A stretch of 38,365 nt of DNA from Balneolaceae bacterium (GTDB lineage: Bacteria > Bacteroidota > Rhodothermia > Balneolales > Balneolaceae), in contig REDS01000023.1 of NCBI GenBank assembly GCA_007693395.1, forward strand, positions 1-38,365, in the 5' to 3' direction. Below, piece by piece: positions 28,225 to 38,365 of the stretch (position 1 is its first letter; the number at the start of each line of letters is the position of its first letter). Under the pieces are notes generated by a model. That model saw nothing but the letters and a program-made list of their open reading frames with translations, was not told the origin of the DNA and did not search any database. The translations under genes and the position numbers were made by a program.

Positions 28225-28643
28225 TGATGATTTTTCCTGAAAGATTATGCGTTGAAAGATACCGAATCTTTGAATAAGGTGAGTTTGTGATACAAGGATT
28301 AACCGGGTTCCAAACTAACATTAAATATGGATAGTACTGTTATTTCAGTCGGTATTAATCTTAGTTCATGTGGCTGTGAGAAAAAAGATAACCAAGGAGA
28401 AGGCTTCTGTATAACTACCACAAAGAATCGAAGTCACAATGTTGCACGACATACTATGAAAACGAAGAGTTTCGATAAGACTGAGAAAACGAAACATAAA
28501 AGTGAGTTTTCCACTTCATTCATCACTCCCGGCAAACTATGCCGGAGCCTGCAATGCGCCCGAAATAACATTCTGTTAGTGGTCACTATAAATAGCTAAA
28601 GACTATTGATTAAAGAGATACCCAAAGAACCAGAACCGATTAA
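28225..28643. other. 419-base gap between uup and the TIGR03643-type gene
   Basis: It holds the uup leader. AAAGAT-ACCGA-ATCTTT (28255-28271) is a small hairpin. CCGGCA-AACTA-TGCCGG (28529-28545) is a 6-bp stem near the end of the minus-strand gene, without a T-run. A 90-codon plus-strand frame at 28327-28599 has no recognisable features and is not called a gene. Confidence 0.45.
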
Positions 28644-28928
28644 TCAATACGTTTTAGGGCTGCTGAAACGATCGATCTCATCTTTTCGAAGGCCTCTGTG
28701 CTTGGTCTTTCGACCGCCCATCCTCTTTCTCCACATTTTAAAGGATGAAGGCTTCATTTCGGCCCTCATTAATTGTATAACTGATTTCTCATCCAGCCCA
28801 AATTGCTGTTCAATTGCTTCGAATGGCGTGCGATCTTCCCATGCCATCTCTATAATTCGGCTGATTTCCGGTTTCCCTAATTTATCCATGCTTTGTAAAC
28901 ATATTGAAACACTGCTTCGTTTATCCAT
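28644..28928 (-). CDS. Small TIGR03643/DUF2805-type protein
   Basis: A 94-residue soluble protein whose centre reads IIEMAWEDRTPFEAIEQQFG, then a segment SVIQLMRAEMKPSSFKMWRKR and RKTKH, which matches the TIGR03643/DUF2805 family. That family is common in Bacteroidota and marine bacteria and has no assigned function. The helix-turn-helix-like spacing and basic C-terminal third suggest nucleic-acid binding, which is inference. Two ATGs are possible: 28928 (used here) and 28889, where MDKLGKPEISRIIEM would start closer to the usual family length. It is divergent from the TonB-dependent receptor gene by 144 bases. Confidence 0.85.
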   Translation of the reverse strand: MDKRSSVSICLQSMDKLGKPEISRIIEMAWEDRTPFEAIEQQFGLDEKSVIQLMRAEMKPSSFKMWRKRMGGRKTKHRGLRKDEIDRFSSPKTY

Positions 28929-29001
28929 TAGTTGAAGCCGTTTGATTTTTGAGCTAATCAGTGATTATCCATTCAAACAAATGGGGACCGAACAGGCAGG
29001 A

Positions 29002-29023
29002 ATAAGAGATACCGATCTCTTAT
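29002..29023 (+). promoter_or_regulatory. Perfect hairpin upstream of the TonB-dependent receptor gene
   Basis: ATAAGAGAT (29002-29010) pairs perfectly with ATCTCTTAT (29015-29023) around an ACCG loop, 49 bases before the receptor ATG. It could be an operator dyad or leader stem. No cobalamin-riboswitch features were found around it. Confidence 0.45.
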
Positions 29024-29072
29024 CTTTCACCAGAAAAATTAAACTTCATGTTTCAATTATACTCCCATAAGG

Positions 29073-31073
29073 ATGAAAAAAAGCATCCCTTCACTTTTGA
29101 TATTTCTTCTTTTAACACCTGCAGCGTTCGCTCAGATCAGTGCTGAGCTTGATAGCATCACGGTTACCGCATCAAGAATAACATCAACCATTTCCGAAAG
29201 CGGCAAAAGCGTATCGGTCATCACACAGGATGAGATCCGCACAATGGCGGTTACCTCGGTTGATGAACTGCTTCGATCTCTGCCTGGTGTAAACATCAAC
29301 GCAAGGCAGGGATTTGGTGTGCAGGCCGATGTGGGTATTCGCGGCAGTACCTTTTCACAGGTGCTATTTATGCTGGATAATGTTCCGCTGAATGATCCGC
29401 TCACGGCACATTTCAATACAAATATTCCGGTTTCATTATCAGAAATCGGGCAGGTAGAACTGATCAGAGGCCCGGCAAGCACCTCATTTGGTGCCGATGC
29501 TGTTGGCGGTGTGGTTCACATCAAAACCAAAATGTATCTGGAACGCGAAGTGAAAACGCAGAGCGGGTTTCTTCGCTATGCCCATACCGACGCCGGCGCC
29601 GGACAGAACGGCCTGCAAATGCTGGACAGTGCTGCTGAATTTCAGGCTAACGACTGGAGATTCAGTGCCTCTTTTCGAGCAAGCAGCTCCGACGGCGAAC
29701 GCTTTGATAACCCGGGGTTCAGGGAGGGAATAACCGATCAGCAAAACTACAACAGCTATTTCTCGTTGTTTAATACCAGTGCAGCCGTATCCCGCAGGTT
29801 CGGAGAAAATTGGGCATGGTATGCACGTGGCGGCTACGATTACCGGGATTTTGATGCCCGCTACTTCTACACGCGAAGCATTTTCGATGAATCTGTGGAA
29901 GAGATCACAAATCGCTGGGCGCTAACCTCCCTTAATTACAGCAGAGGCAGCCACAGAACAGAGTTTAATGCTTCGTATAGAGTTGTTGATGATGTGTTCG
30001 ATTTTAACCCTGCAATTGCCCCCGCCAATGAGCACACAACCGATTTATTTTTTCTGAACCTTTCCCATCAATATGAATTTGATGCAGCACGATTTCAATT
30101 TCTCGGCACCGGTTTGAACCGGCTTCGCCTGATGGCAGGTGCTCAGTACCTCGACAAAAGCATTGAAAGTACCGACCGCGGAAACCATCAGGAGGCCATG
30201 GGTGGCTTTTATCTGATTGGCTCTGCAAGATGGAGTGGCGGGCTGAGCATCACATCCAGTTTACGCCTTCAGTTTGATGCAACCGGAACTGCTGATCTGC
30301 TGCCACAACTGAGTGCAGCTTATAATTTTGAGACAATCACACTTCGAAGTTCAATAGGTCAGGCAGTTCGCACGGGCGATTTTACCGAGCGCTACATCTC
30401 ATCCGCCCTGCCAAATCTAACCCCGCTCAGGAACATTGGCAATCCTGATCTAAAACCTGAAAAATCTCTAACAGTTGATGCCGGTTTTGATTGGTCACCG
30501 CTGCCTCAAATCACCTTCTCTCCAACCTTTTTCTACAGATCTTCAAGTAACCTGATTGATTATGCACTTACAAATGCTGATCAAATCACTAATGCGTCAA
30601 ACCTGCTGCCGGGAGAACACTATTTCTACGCTTCAAATATCTCCGAAAGCAGTACACGGGGAGTAGAGATGTTCTTAAACGGAAATTTCAGAGTTCCGGG
30701 AAACCGAACCGTTTCAGCATCCGCCGGTTATACATACATCAAAACTACCAGTGATCAGGAAACTGTTTCAAGATATATCGCTAACCACCCCTCACATCAG
30801 GTAAGTTTGTCGGTTGATTACAGAACGCGATTATTCGCCATACAGAGCCAGTCAAACTACAATGTCCGCTCACCTGAGTCGGAAGTCATTGTAGATGGAA
30901 ATGTGCCTTCCTCCTATTTTAAGACGCACCTGAGGTTTTCCGTATCCCCGTTTGGAGATGGCATTCAATTTTATAGCAGAGTTATCAATCTAACAGATAC
31001 ACAATACCAGGAGATTCTTGGCGCACCTATGCCCGGCAGGTGGGTTATGGGGGGGATTCAGATTTCCATCTAA
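29073..31073 (+). CDS. TonB-dependent outer-membrane receptor, BtuB-like
   Basis: A 666-residue receptor with a signal peptide (cleavage after AAFAQ). A TonB-box-like stretch LDSITVTASRI leads into a plug domain (about 35-150): SVITQDEIRTMAVTSVDELLRSLPGVNI, GIRGSTFSQVLFMLDNVPLNDP, VELIRGPASTSFGADAVGGVVHI. The remaining 500 or so residues are barrel strands. There is no CarboxypepD-like N-terminal domain of the SusC type and no SusD neighbour, so vitamin B12, siderophore or heme-like ligands fit better than glycans. The ATG is preceded by AAGG. The DUF4236 gene follows after 53 bases. Confidence 0.93.
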   Translation: MKKSIPSLLIFLLLTPAAFAQISAELDSITVTASRITSTISESGKSVSVITQDEIRTMAVTSVDELLRSLPGVNINARQGFGVQADVGIRGSTFSQVLFMLDNVPLNDPLTAHFNTNIPVSLSEIGQVELIRGPASTSFGADAVGGVVHIKTKMYLEREVKTQSGFLRYAHTDAGAGQNGLQMLDSAAEFQANDWRFSASFRASSSDGERFDNPGFREGITDQQNYNSYFSLFNTSAAVSRRFGENWAWYARGGYDYRDFDARYFYTRSIFDESVEEITNRWALTSLNYSRGSHRTEFNASYRVVDDVFDFNPAIAPANEHTTDLFFLNLSHQYEFDAARFQFLGTGLNRLRLMAGAQYLDKSIESTDRGNHQEAMGGFYLIGSARWSGGLSITSSLRLQFDATGTADLLPQLSAAYNFETITLRSSIGQAVRTGDFTERYISSALPNLTPLRNIGNPDLKPEKSLTVDAGFDWSPLPQITFSPTFFYRSSSNLIDYALTNADQITNASNLLPGEHYFYASNISESSTRGVEMFLNGNFRVPGNRTVSASAGYTYIKTTSDQETVSRYIANHPSHQVSLSVDYRTRLFAIQSQSNYNVRSPESEVIVDGNVPSSYFKTHLRFSVSPFGDGIQFYSRVINLTDTQYQEILGAPMPGRWVMGGIQISI

Positions 31074-31126
31074 TCCGATCAATATTTCTTACTTGCTGAT
31101 TTATCTGAACTTTTACAGATTGAAGA

Positions 31127-32398
31127 ATGGCATTTTTTATCAGAAAAGCATTCAGGTCGGGGCCAGTCAGGCTTAATTTATCGAAAGGAGGCCTTGGCCT
31201 CTCTGTGGGTATTACCGGTGCCCGGCTTGGGCTTAACAGACGGGGAGCATACGTTTATGGCGGCAGGCACGGACTTTACTACAGAAAGCAGCTGGGCTCA
31301 GCTTCCGGTAAGAGATCTTCCAAAGCGCATCATCAAGGGCAACAAACCGAACAGAAACAGCAGGTTACAACAGATCTTTTTACCGATACGGGAACCACTT
31401 TCACACCTATTTTCAGTGGATTAAAAACGTATCCCTATCCCGATCTTCAGAAAAAAAGAGGTTGGTTCAGTCATCCCTTTCTGATAATTACCTTGCTGAC
31501 CATAGCCGCAGTTGGTGTTGTTCTAGACAATATTTATCTATGGGGAGTTGTGATGATACTGCTCACAATTGTACTGGCATTATGGATAAGGGATTACCGG
31601 TGGAAACAACGAGGTAAATATCTCGTTGAACAGTTTTCTGATCGTTTCGAACGCTCACCGAAATCTGTGGATGCGCAAGAGATCAAACAGTATGTTGAAC
31701 ATGCTCCGACTAACCATGCTGAACACTTTTTAGGAGATCTCTACACGATACTTCTTCAGGTTTCGGTTGAACATCCGGATGAGGAGCATATCTCCGTTTT
31801 TAATGATGTTGAACATGTTATTTCGATTTCATCTACTGTCAAAAATCGAATTAAACGCGCATTACTCTCTCAGGCTCTGGATAAAGTACTTGAGGATCAT
31901 CTGCTGAGTGAAGAGGAAGAATATCAGATGAGGAATCTGGTTCAAAAATTGAACCTGCCGGAAGATTTTGCCCGAGAAGAACTGAACTATCTCGCTATAG
32001 CATCTGATATCAGAAAAGAGATCGAGTCTCCATTGAAAGAAATTGAAGCACCCATTCCGCTGGTAAGGGGTGAACGCTGTTTTGCCGTTTTCGATGATGC
32101 CCGCCTGCTTGAAGAACGTGTATTAAATCGTTTTCAGAGAAATCTTGTGCAGTACAGGGAGCTTGGTTTTGAAATACAGCTGAGTGGAACATTAACAGTA
32201 ACCGATCGAAGGCTCGTGTTGATCGGCCGCGGATCAAGAGAGTACAGGCTCATTCGTATTGCAGATATTATTACTGATCTTGAAGCGAATGTCATTGAAC
32301 TGATTCTCACAAATCGAAAGAATCCCGTATTTATCACACATTCTAAAATTTTACTTTTGGCTTCACGAATAGAAAAAGTACGTTCAGCATTTATTTAA
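31127..32398 (+). CDS. DUF4236 protein with two membrane helices and a PH-like C-terminus
   Basis: A 423-residue protein. Residues 1-50 match DUF4236: FRSGPVRLNLSKGGLGLSVG, with Gly-rich RLGLNRRGAYVYGG. After a polar linker come two hydrophobic helices (about 115-150: FLIITLLTIAAVGVVLDNIYLWGVVMI, in part). A helical cytosolic region (about 170-310) contains EEEEYQMRNLVQKLNLPEDF, similar to DnaJ/TerB-like helices. The last 110 residues (GERCFAVFDDARLLEER, GTLTVTDRRLVLIGRGSREYRLIRIADI) look like a PH/GRAM-type domain. The function is unknown; the design suggests a membrane-linked regulator. It may be co-transcribed with the receptor. Confidence 0.82.
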   Translation: MAFFIRKAFRSGPVRLNLSKGGLGLSVGITGARLGLNRRGAYVYGGRHGLYYRKQLGSASGKRSSKAHHQGQQTEQKQQVTTDLFTDTGTTFTPIFSGLKTYPYPDLQKKRGWFSHPFLIITLLTIAAVGVVLDNIYLWGVVMILLTIVLALWIRDYRWKQRGKYLVEQFSDRFERSPKSVDAQEIKQYVEHAPTNHAEHFLGDLYTILLQVSVEHPDEEHISVFNDVEHVISISSTVKNRIKRALLSQALDKVLEDHLLSEEEEYQMRNLVQKLNLPEDFAREELNYLAIASDIRKEIESPLKEIEAPIPLVRGERCFAVFDDARLLEERVLNRFQRNLVQYRELGFEIQLSGTLTVTDRRLVLIGRGSREYRLIRIADIITDLEANVIELILTNRKNPVFITHSKILLLASRIEKVRSAFI

Positions 32399-32430
32399 TT
32401 TGATTTCGAAATATGCATTTATTGAAGATG

Positions 32431-32547
32431 TTTCCCCTCCTTTTCAAGTCTCTTTTAATCCCGATCTTTTGGGGAAGGGGGTGGTTAAAGAGCTTAAAAC
32501 AGGTTTATAAGTTGAATAATTAGCTAGCATATTTTTTCAACCACCCC
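32431..32547. repeat. G/C-run inverted repeat in the gap before purK
   Basis: TTTCCCCTCC (32431-32440), GGGGTGGTT (32478-32486) and AACCACCCC (32539-32547) lie in an otherwise AT-rich 263-base gap. The last two are perfect inverted copies 52 bases apart, and the first can pair with the GGGGAAGGGG run between them, so alternative foldings exist. It may be a worn interspersed repeat or a terminator for the DUF4236 gene. Confidence 0.4.
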
Positions 32548-32661
32548 TAAATTCAATAACTATTTATCGAACTTGCGTTATTATAAAAGCTGATGATTGA
32601 GGTTCACTTTCCATTCTAAAAGCGATACCTTTTTGAAAAAAATAATTCAGCTTACAGAAGG

Positions 32662-33819
32662 ATGAAAAACCCACTCTCTTCAGATTTTGTCATTGGATTT
32701 TTAGGCGCAGGACAACTGGCACGTATGTCGGCATTGCAGGCTTTCCGATTTGGAATACAGGTTGCTGTTTTTTCCGATCGTCCGGAAAGTGAACCTGTTC
32801 AATTCATGACTCCCCACTCCGTCTCAGGATCATTTGATGATGTAGAATCGATGCTTGATTTTGCAAAAAAATGTGATGTGATAACACTTGAAAATGAGTT
32901 TATTGACTCCACAATACTTGAGGAATTACGTAAAAGATCCGGAACGCCCATCTTTCCTTCACCTGAAAGTTTCAGGTTGATCGAAAATAAATTAATTGAA
33001 AAACAGACATTCGAAGCTGCAGGGATTCCGGTAACACCGTATCAGCTGATCAGTAAAAAAGAAGATTTATTTCAGTTTGGTGAAGAGCATGGCTGGCCCT
33101 ATCTGCTTAAATCATCAAAAGGCGGATATGATGGTTACGGAAATGAAACCGTAAAAAATGCAGAGGACGCTGAGCATGCATTCAAAAAGCTTGGCGGAGA
33201 AAAGGGTCATGATATATTGGCTGAGGCATTTGCAGATTTCACTCATGAACTTGCCGTTCAGGTAGCCCGTAATGAAACAGGCTATGTCGTTTATCCCTGC
33301 TGTGAAACCGTTCAAAAAAATCATATCTGTGTGGCTGTAAAGTCGCCTGCTCCGGTATCTGAAGAGATCCAACAACAGGCGAAGGAACTTGCTCTTAAAG
33401 CCACTGAAGCCATTGATGGAAAGGGCATTTTTGCTTTTGAATTTTTCCTCACAACAGATGGTAAATTACTTCTTAATGAATCGGCCCCAAGGCCGCACAA
33501 TTCCGGACACTATACGATTGAGGGGTGTATTACATCTCAGTTTGAGAATCACGTGCGCGCTGTTTGCGGTTTGCCCTTAGGCAGCAGTGAGATGATAAAA
33601 CAGGCTGTAGCTATGATCAATCTTTTGGGAACGCATAACCGTAATGCAGTTACAGAGCATGCTGGAAGTGCAATATCGGAAGCGAACGGACATCTTCACT
33701 CGTATGGAAAGATCTCCTCTAAAAAGGGGCGTAAAATGGCACACTACACCCTTCTCGGGGATGATCTTGAGGAAACTTACAATCGTGCGATACAGCTTAC
33801 CGAAGGGATAGAGATTTAA
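32662..33819 (+). CDS. purK: N5-carboxyaminoimidazole ribonucleotide synthase
   Basis: A 385-residue ATP-grasp enzyme that adds bicarbonate to AIR in purine synthesis. The N-terminal Rossmann-like part has IGFLGAGQLARMSALQAFRFG. The ATP-grasp core includes KSSKGGYDGYGNETV, and the PurK signature LLLNESAPRPHNSGHYTIEGC lies near residue 270. The expected partner purE is not in the window. The start is an ATG preceded by AGAAGG. It converges on polA with a repeat core in the 146-base gap. The coding length and motifs look complete. Confidence 0.95.
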   Translation: MKNPLSSDFVIGFLGAGQLARMSALQAFRFGIQVAVFSDRPESEPVQFMTPHSVSGSFDDVESMLDFAKKCDVITLENEFIDSTILEELRKRSGTPIFPSPESFRLIENKLIEKQTFEAAGIPVTPYQLISKKEDLFQFGEEHGWPYLLKSSKGGYDGYGNETVKNAEDAEHAFKKLGGEKGHDILAEAFADFTHELAVQVARNETGYVVYPCCETVQKNHICVAVKSPAPVSEEIQQQAKELALKATEAIDGKGIFAFEFFLTTDGKLLLNESAPRPHNSGHYTIEGCITSQFENHVRAVCGLPLGSSEMIKQAVAMINLLGTHNRNAVTEHAGSAISEANGHLHSYGKISSKKGRKMAHYTLLGDDLEETYNRAIQLTEGIEI

Positions 33820-33869
33820 CTGAATCGTGGTTTAAAAGCTTGCTGGCAGGAGCGTCACCCGCTGCCTAA

Positions 33870-33895
33870 CTGGCGCGAGCGTCTCGCTCGTGACC
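33870..33895 (+). repeat. REP-like palindrome core A (purK/polA gap)
   Basis: A full copy of the core CTGGCGCGAGCG-TCT-CGCTC... with 8 pairs (one G-T) around the TCT loop. A worn relative (TGCTGGCAGGAGCGTC) lies at 33841-33856. It sits between convergent genes, so it may also act as a transcription end. Confidence 0.75.
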
Positions 33896-33965
33896 TGCCA
33901 TACTTTATCAAATCCGTGTAAAAAAGCAATCACAAGCGGGGTGTTTGTGCCGGTTTCAGTACAGA

Positions 33966-36713
<2,748 letters not shown>

Positions 36714-36822
36714 AGTGGAATTTAGTCAGGTATTTTAATGGCATATTTTCTGAATGGAAGATAGTAAAATCTCTCCGTGGATAAGAATGAAAGTAAGTGA
36801 AGCAGAATTCCCGCAAGAAGGA

Positions 36823-37016
36823 ACTTGCTGGCGCGAGTGTATATCCTTGCTGGCGCGAGCGTCTCGCTCGTGACCGAGCCCCGATGCATAACTACTGCCA
36901 GGAGAGGACTGCCGCCCGCGTTGGGGCTGACTGCGTTGAGTAGCTCTATCAGCATCGCGCTCTGCACGATGGTATTGCCGGCGCCCCTTTGGAGCTATTT
37001 TTTTGGGATGAAAGCA
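36823..37016 (+). repeat. REP-like module B (core plus about 165-base tail), flanked by CAAGAAGGA
   Basis: A broken core (36825-36840) is followed by a full core (36847-36875) and a GC-rich tail ending in GCCCC-TTT-GGAGC and T7 (36983-37004). It matches module D over about 165 bases with about a dozen differences counted by eye. CAAGAAGGA at 36814-36822 and 37017-37025 flanks it directly, like a target duplication. Confidence 0.8.
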
Positions 37017-37052
37017 CAAGAAGGATGTATGAGATATTTACGTAATGAATAT

Positions 37053-37078
37053 CTGGCGCGAGCGTCTCGCTCGTGACC
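37053..37078 (+). repeat. REP-like palindrome core C (before the nfo 3' end)
   Basis: A lone full core CTGGCGCGAGCG-TCT-CGCTCGTGACC with no tail, 30 bases from the nfo stop. TCCTTCTTG at 37081-37089 is an inverted copy of the CAAGAAGGA flank of module B. Confidence 0.75.
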
Positions 37079-37108
37079 TATCCTTCTTGTAACCTGCTTA
37101 AGATATTC

Positions 37109-37954
37109 TTACACCGTCTGCAGGCGTTTCAATTCGGCGATCTCTTCTGCCCAGCGGTCTGTATTTGGGGTTTCGAGGATCAGCGGAATCCCATCAAAAC
37201 GGCTGTCTGCCATTATCCGGAGGAAGGGTGTCCAGCCTATATGGCCATCTCCAAGGCTTTCATGACGATCTACTTTAGTTCCAAGCTCTTTTTTGGAGTC
37301 GTTGAGGTGCATGGCAAGTAACTTGTTAAACCCTACAATCTTACCAAACTGCTCAAATGTTTCATTAAACCCGGCTTCCGTTGAAATATCATAACCTGCA
37401 GCAAAAGCGTGTGCCGTATCAATACAAACACCTACCCGCTCTTTATCATCAACCTGATCGATAATTTCAGCCAGATGCTCAAAACGAAAGCCCATGTTCG
37501 TACCCTGGCCGGCTGTATTTTCAATCACTGCTTTCACAGTATTTGTTTGATCTATGGCTACATTGATCGATTCTGCAATGATGGAGAGACACTCTTTTTC
37601 GCTGATTTTGTTGAGATGGCTGCCGGGATGAAAGTTTAAGAGTGTAATGCCCAGCTGTTCACAACGCTGCATCTCATCCAGAAAGGCATCACGTGATTTT
37701 TGCAGTTTAGGCTTTTCGGGGTGTCCGAGATTTATAAGATAACTGTCGTGCGGAATAATGGAATCAGCTGAAAAATTATATGCCTTGCAGTTTTCTATAA
37801 ATGCCTGGATACTTTCATCCGTTAACGGTTTAGCCGACCATTGTCTTTGGTTCTTGGTAAATAGTGCGAAGCCTGTTGCCCCGATTTCGTGTGCCCTGAG
37901 AGGTGCATTTTCCACACCTCCTGCCGCGCTTACGTGTGCTCCGATATACTTCAT
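37109..37954 (-). CDS. nfo: Endonuclease IV (AP endonuclease)
   Basis: A 281-residue TIM-barrel zinc enzyme that cleaves DNA 5' to abasic sites and trims blocked 3' ends. Family signatures are all present: [12 protein letters not shown] at the start, [34 protein letters not shown], the stretch [21 protein letters not shown] in part, then GDGHIG and ILETPN. These include the His, Glu and Asp zinc ligands. Length is normal. It is a base-excision-repair partner of polA, which lies next on the strand, with about 395 bases of repeats between. Direct repeat modules lie on both sides of the gene. Confidence 0.96.
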   Translation of the reverse strand: MKYIGAHVSAAGGVENAPLRAHEIGATGFALFTKNQRQWSAKPLTDESIQAFIENCKAYNFSADSIIPHDSYLINLGHPEKPKLQKSRDAFLDEMQRCEQLGITLLNFHPGSHLNKISEKECLSIIAESINVAIDQTNTVKAVIENTAGQGTNMGFRFEHLAEIIDQVDDKERVGVCIDTAHAFAAGYDISTEAGFNETFEQFGKIVGFNKLLAMHLNDSKKELGTKVDRHESLGDGHIGWTPFLRIMADSRFDGIPLILETPNTDRWAEEIAELKRLQTV

Positions 37955-38090
37955 CCTTTTTTTTCAATTTGTTGTGATTTTCGTACAAAATACGAACCCA
38001 TTAGCAGGCGATGAAGGGATGGTTTGATATTTTTTAAATTTTCAAATGGCAGGGTCAACTTCATACCTTGCCAGATCCTTGCTGCCAGAT

Positions 38091-38258
38091 CCTTGCTGGC
38101 GCGAGCGTCTCGCTCGTGACCGAACCCCGATACATTACTATTGCCAGGAGAGGACTGCCGCCCGCGTTGGGGGCTGACTGCGTTGAGGAGCTTTTCAGCA
38201 TCGCGCTCTGCATGATGGTATTGCCGGCGCTCCTTTGGAGCTGTTTTTTGGGGATGAT
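38091..38258 (+). repeat. REP-like module D
   Basis: A full core (38093-38121) and the same GC-rich tail as module B. It ends in a perfect hairpin GCTCC-TTT-GGAGC (38229-38241) followed by TGTTTTTT. Short tandem pieces related to CCTTGCCAGAT (38067-38092) lead into it. It lies upstream of nfo, in the same orientation as module B. Confidence 0.8.
38229..38249 (+). terminator. Terminator-like hairpin at the end of module D
   Basis: A perfect 5-bp stem GCTCC/GGAGC with a TTT loop is followed by TG and six T. The matching site in module B (36983-37004) has one mismatch in the stem but a longer T-run. Confidence 0.5.
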
Positions 38259-38312
38259 TGCGATATTTGCAGTAGCTGAACGACTTGGCTAAGATATTGA
38301 TCCTTGCCAGAT

Positions 38313-38365
38313 CCTTGCTGGCGCGAGCGTCTCGCTCGTGACCGAACCCCGATGCATAACTACTG
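38313..38365 (+). repeat. REP-like module E, cut by the right window edge
   Basis: A full core (38315-38343) followed by CGAACCCCGATGCATAACTA, the same tail start as modules B and D. It is preceded by CCTTGCCAGAT as in module D. The rest lies outside the window. Confidence 0.75.

Noticed and set aside
28327-28599. A 90-codon plus-strand frame between uup and the TIGR03643-type gene
   Set aside because: No domain, signal peptide or recognisable start context, and the composition looks like non-coding sequence.
28929-29072. Cobalamin riboswitch upstream of the BtuB-like receptor
   Set aside because: No B12-box-like sequence or long conserved fold; only a short dyad is present and the leader is too short.
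36825-37076. A plus-strand frame across module B, with a similar one at 38068-38292
   Set aside because: Both derive from the repeat module. Most substitutions between the copies are nonsynonymous and the middle is frame-shifted by two indels, so there is no sign of selection on a protein.

Overview
The window looks like a chromosomal stretch from a member of the Bacteroidota/Balneolota (FCB) group. I favour a marine or halophilic Balneolaceae-like organism. The grounds are a large TonB-dependent receptor, several SPII lipoproteins, a SpoIIE phosphatase with a 7TMR-DISM-type sensor, a DUF4097 adhesin-like protein, a TIGR03643/DUF2805-type small protein, weak or absent Shine-Dalgarno sequences, several apparent TTG starts and a moderate G+C content judged by eye. 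The taxonomic placement is inference. No rRNA, tRNA, CRISPR array, transposase or prophage gene was seen.

Layout. (1) 1-3518, minus strand: a carbon-starvation-type peptide/pyruvate transporter (cstA) followed by a large GH50/agarase-like lipoprotein that runs off the left edge. (2) 3776-16244, plus strand: a SPOUT methyltransferase, metG overlapping a glycogen-debranching-type GH13 enzyme, an NSS Na+-symporter, then efp-accB-accC-gcvH ending in a hairpin, guaA, and a TPR/periplasmic-binding-fold exported protein. (3) 16259-28928, minus strand: mltG, an Omp85-like barrel, a SpoIIE phosphatase, a DUF4097 protein, a cyclase-family lipoprotein, a YbdG-like mechanosensitive channel, an unknown lipoprotein, a uup-like ABC-F ATPase and a TIGR03643-type protein. 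(4) 29073-33819, plus strand: a BtuB-like TonB-dependent receptor, a DUF4236 membrane protein and purK. (5) 33966-37954, minus strand: polA and nfo, embedded in GC-rich repeat modules.

How genes fit together. efp-accB-accC-gcvH joins translation factor EF-P, two acetyl-CoA carboxylase subunits and a lipoyl carrier protein. The convergent pair of an LpoA-like exported protein and mltG points to cell-wall growth. DUF4097-SpoIIE-Omp85 is a compact envelope/signalling cluster without its expected partner-switch proteins in view. polA and nfo are both base-excision-repair genes and sit next to each other.

The most unusual structure is a family of REP-like palindromes (core GCGAGCG-TCT-CGCTCGT), five intact cores all in the same orientation. 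Three of them start a longer module of about 165 bases that ends in a terminator-like hairpin plus T-run. Two modules bracket nfo and a third is cut by the right edge. Codon comparison of two copies argues that the modules are non-coding. A possible small-RNA gene lies at about 17485-17580, and several hairpins or inverted repeats sit in gene leaders. Most of the rest is housekeeping sequence, and I do not see a clear new defence or mobile system.
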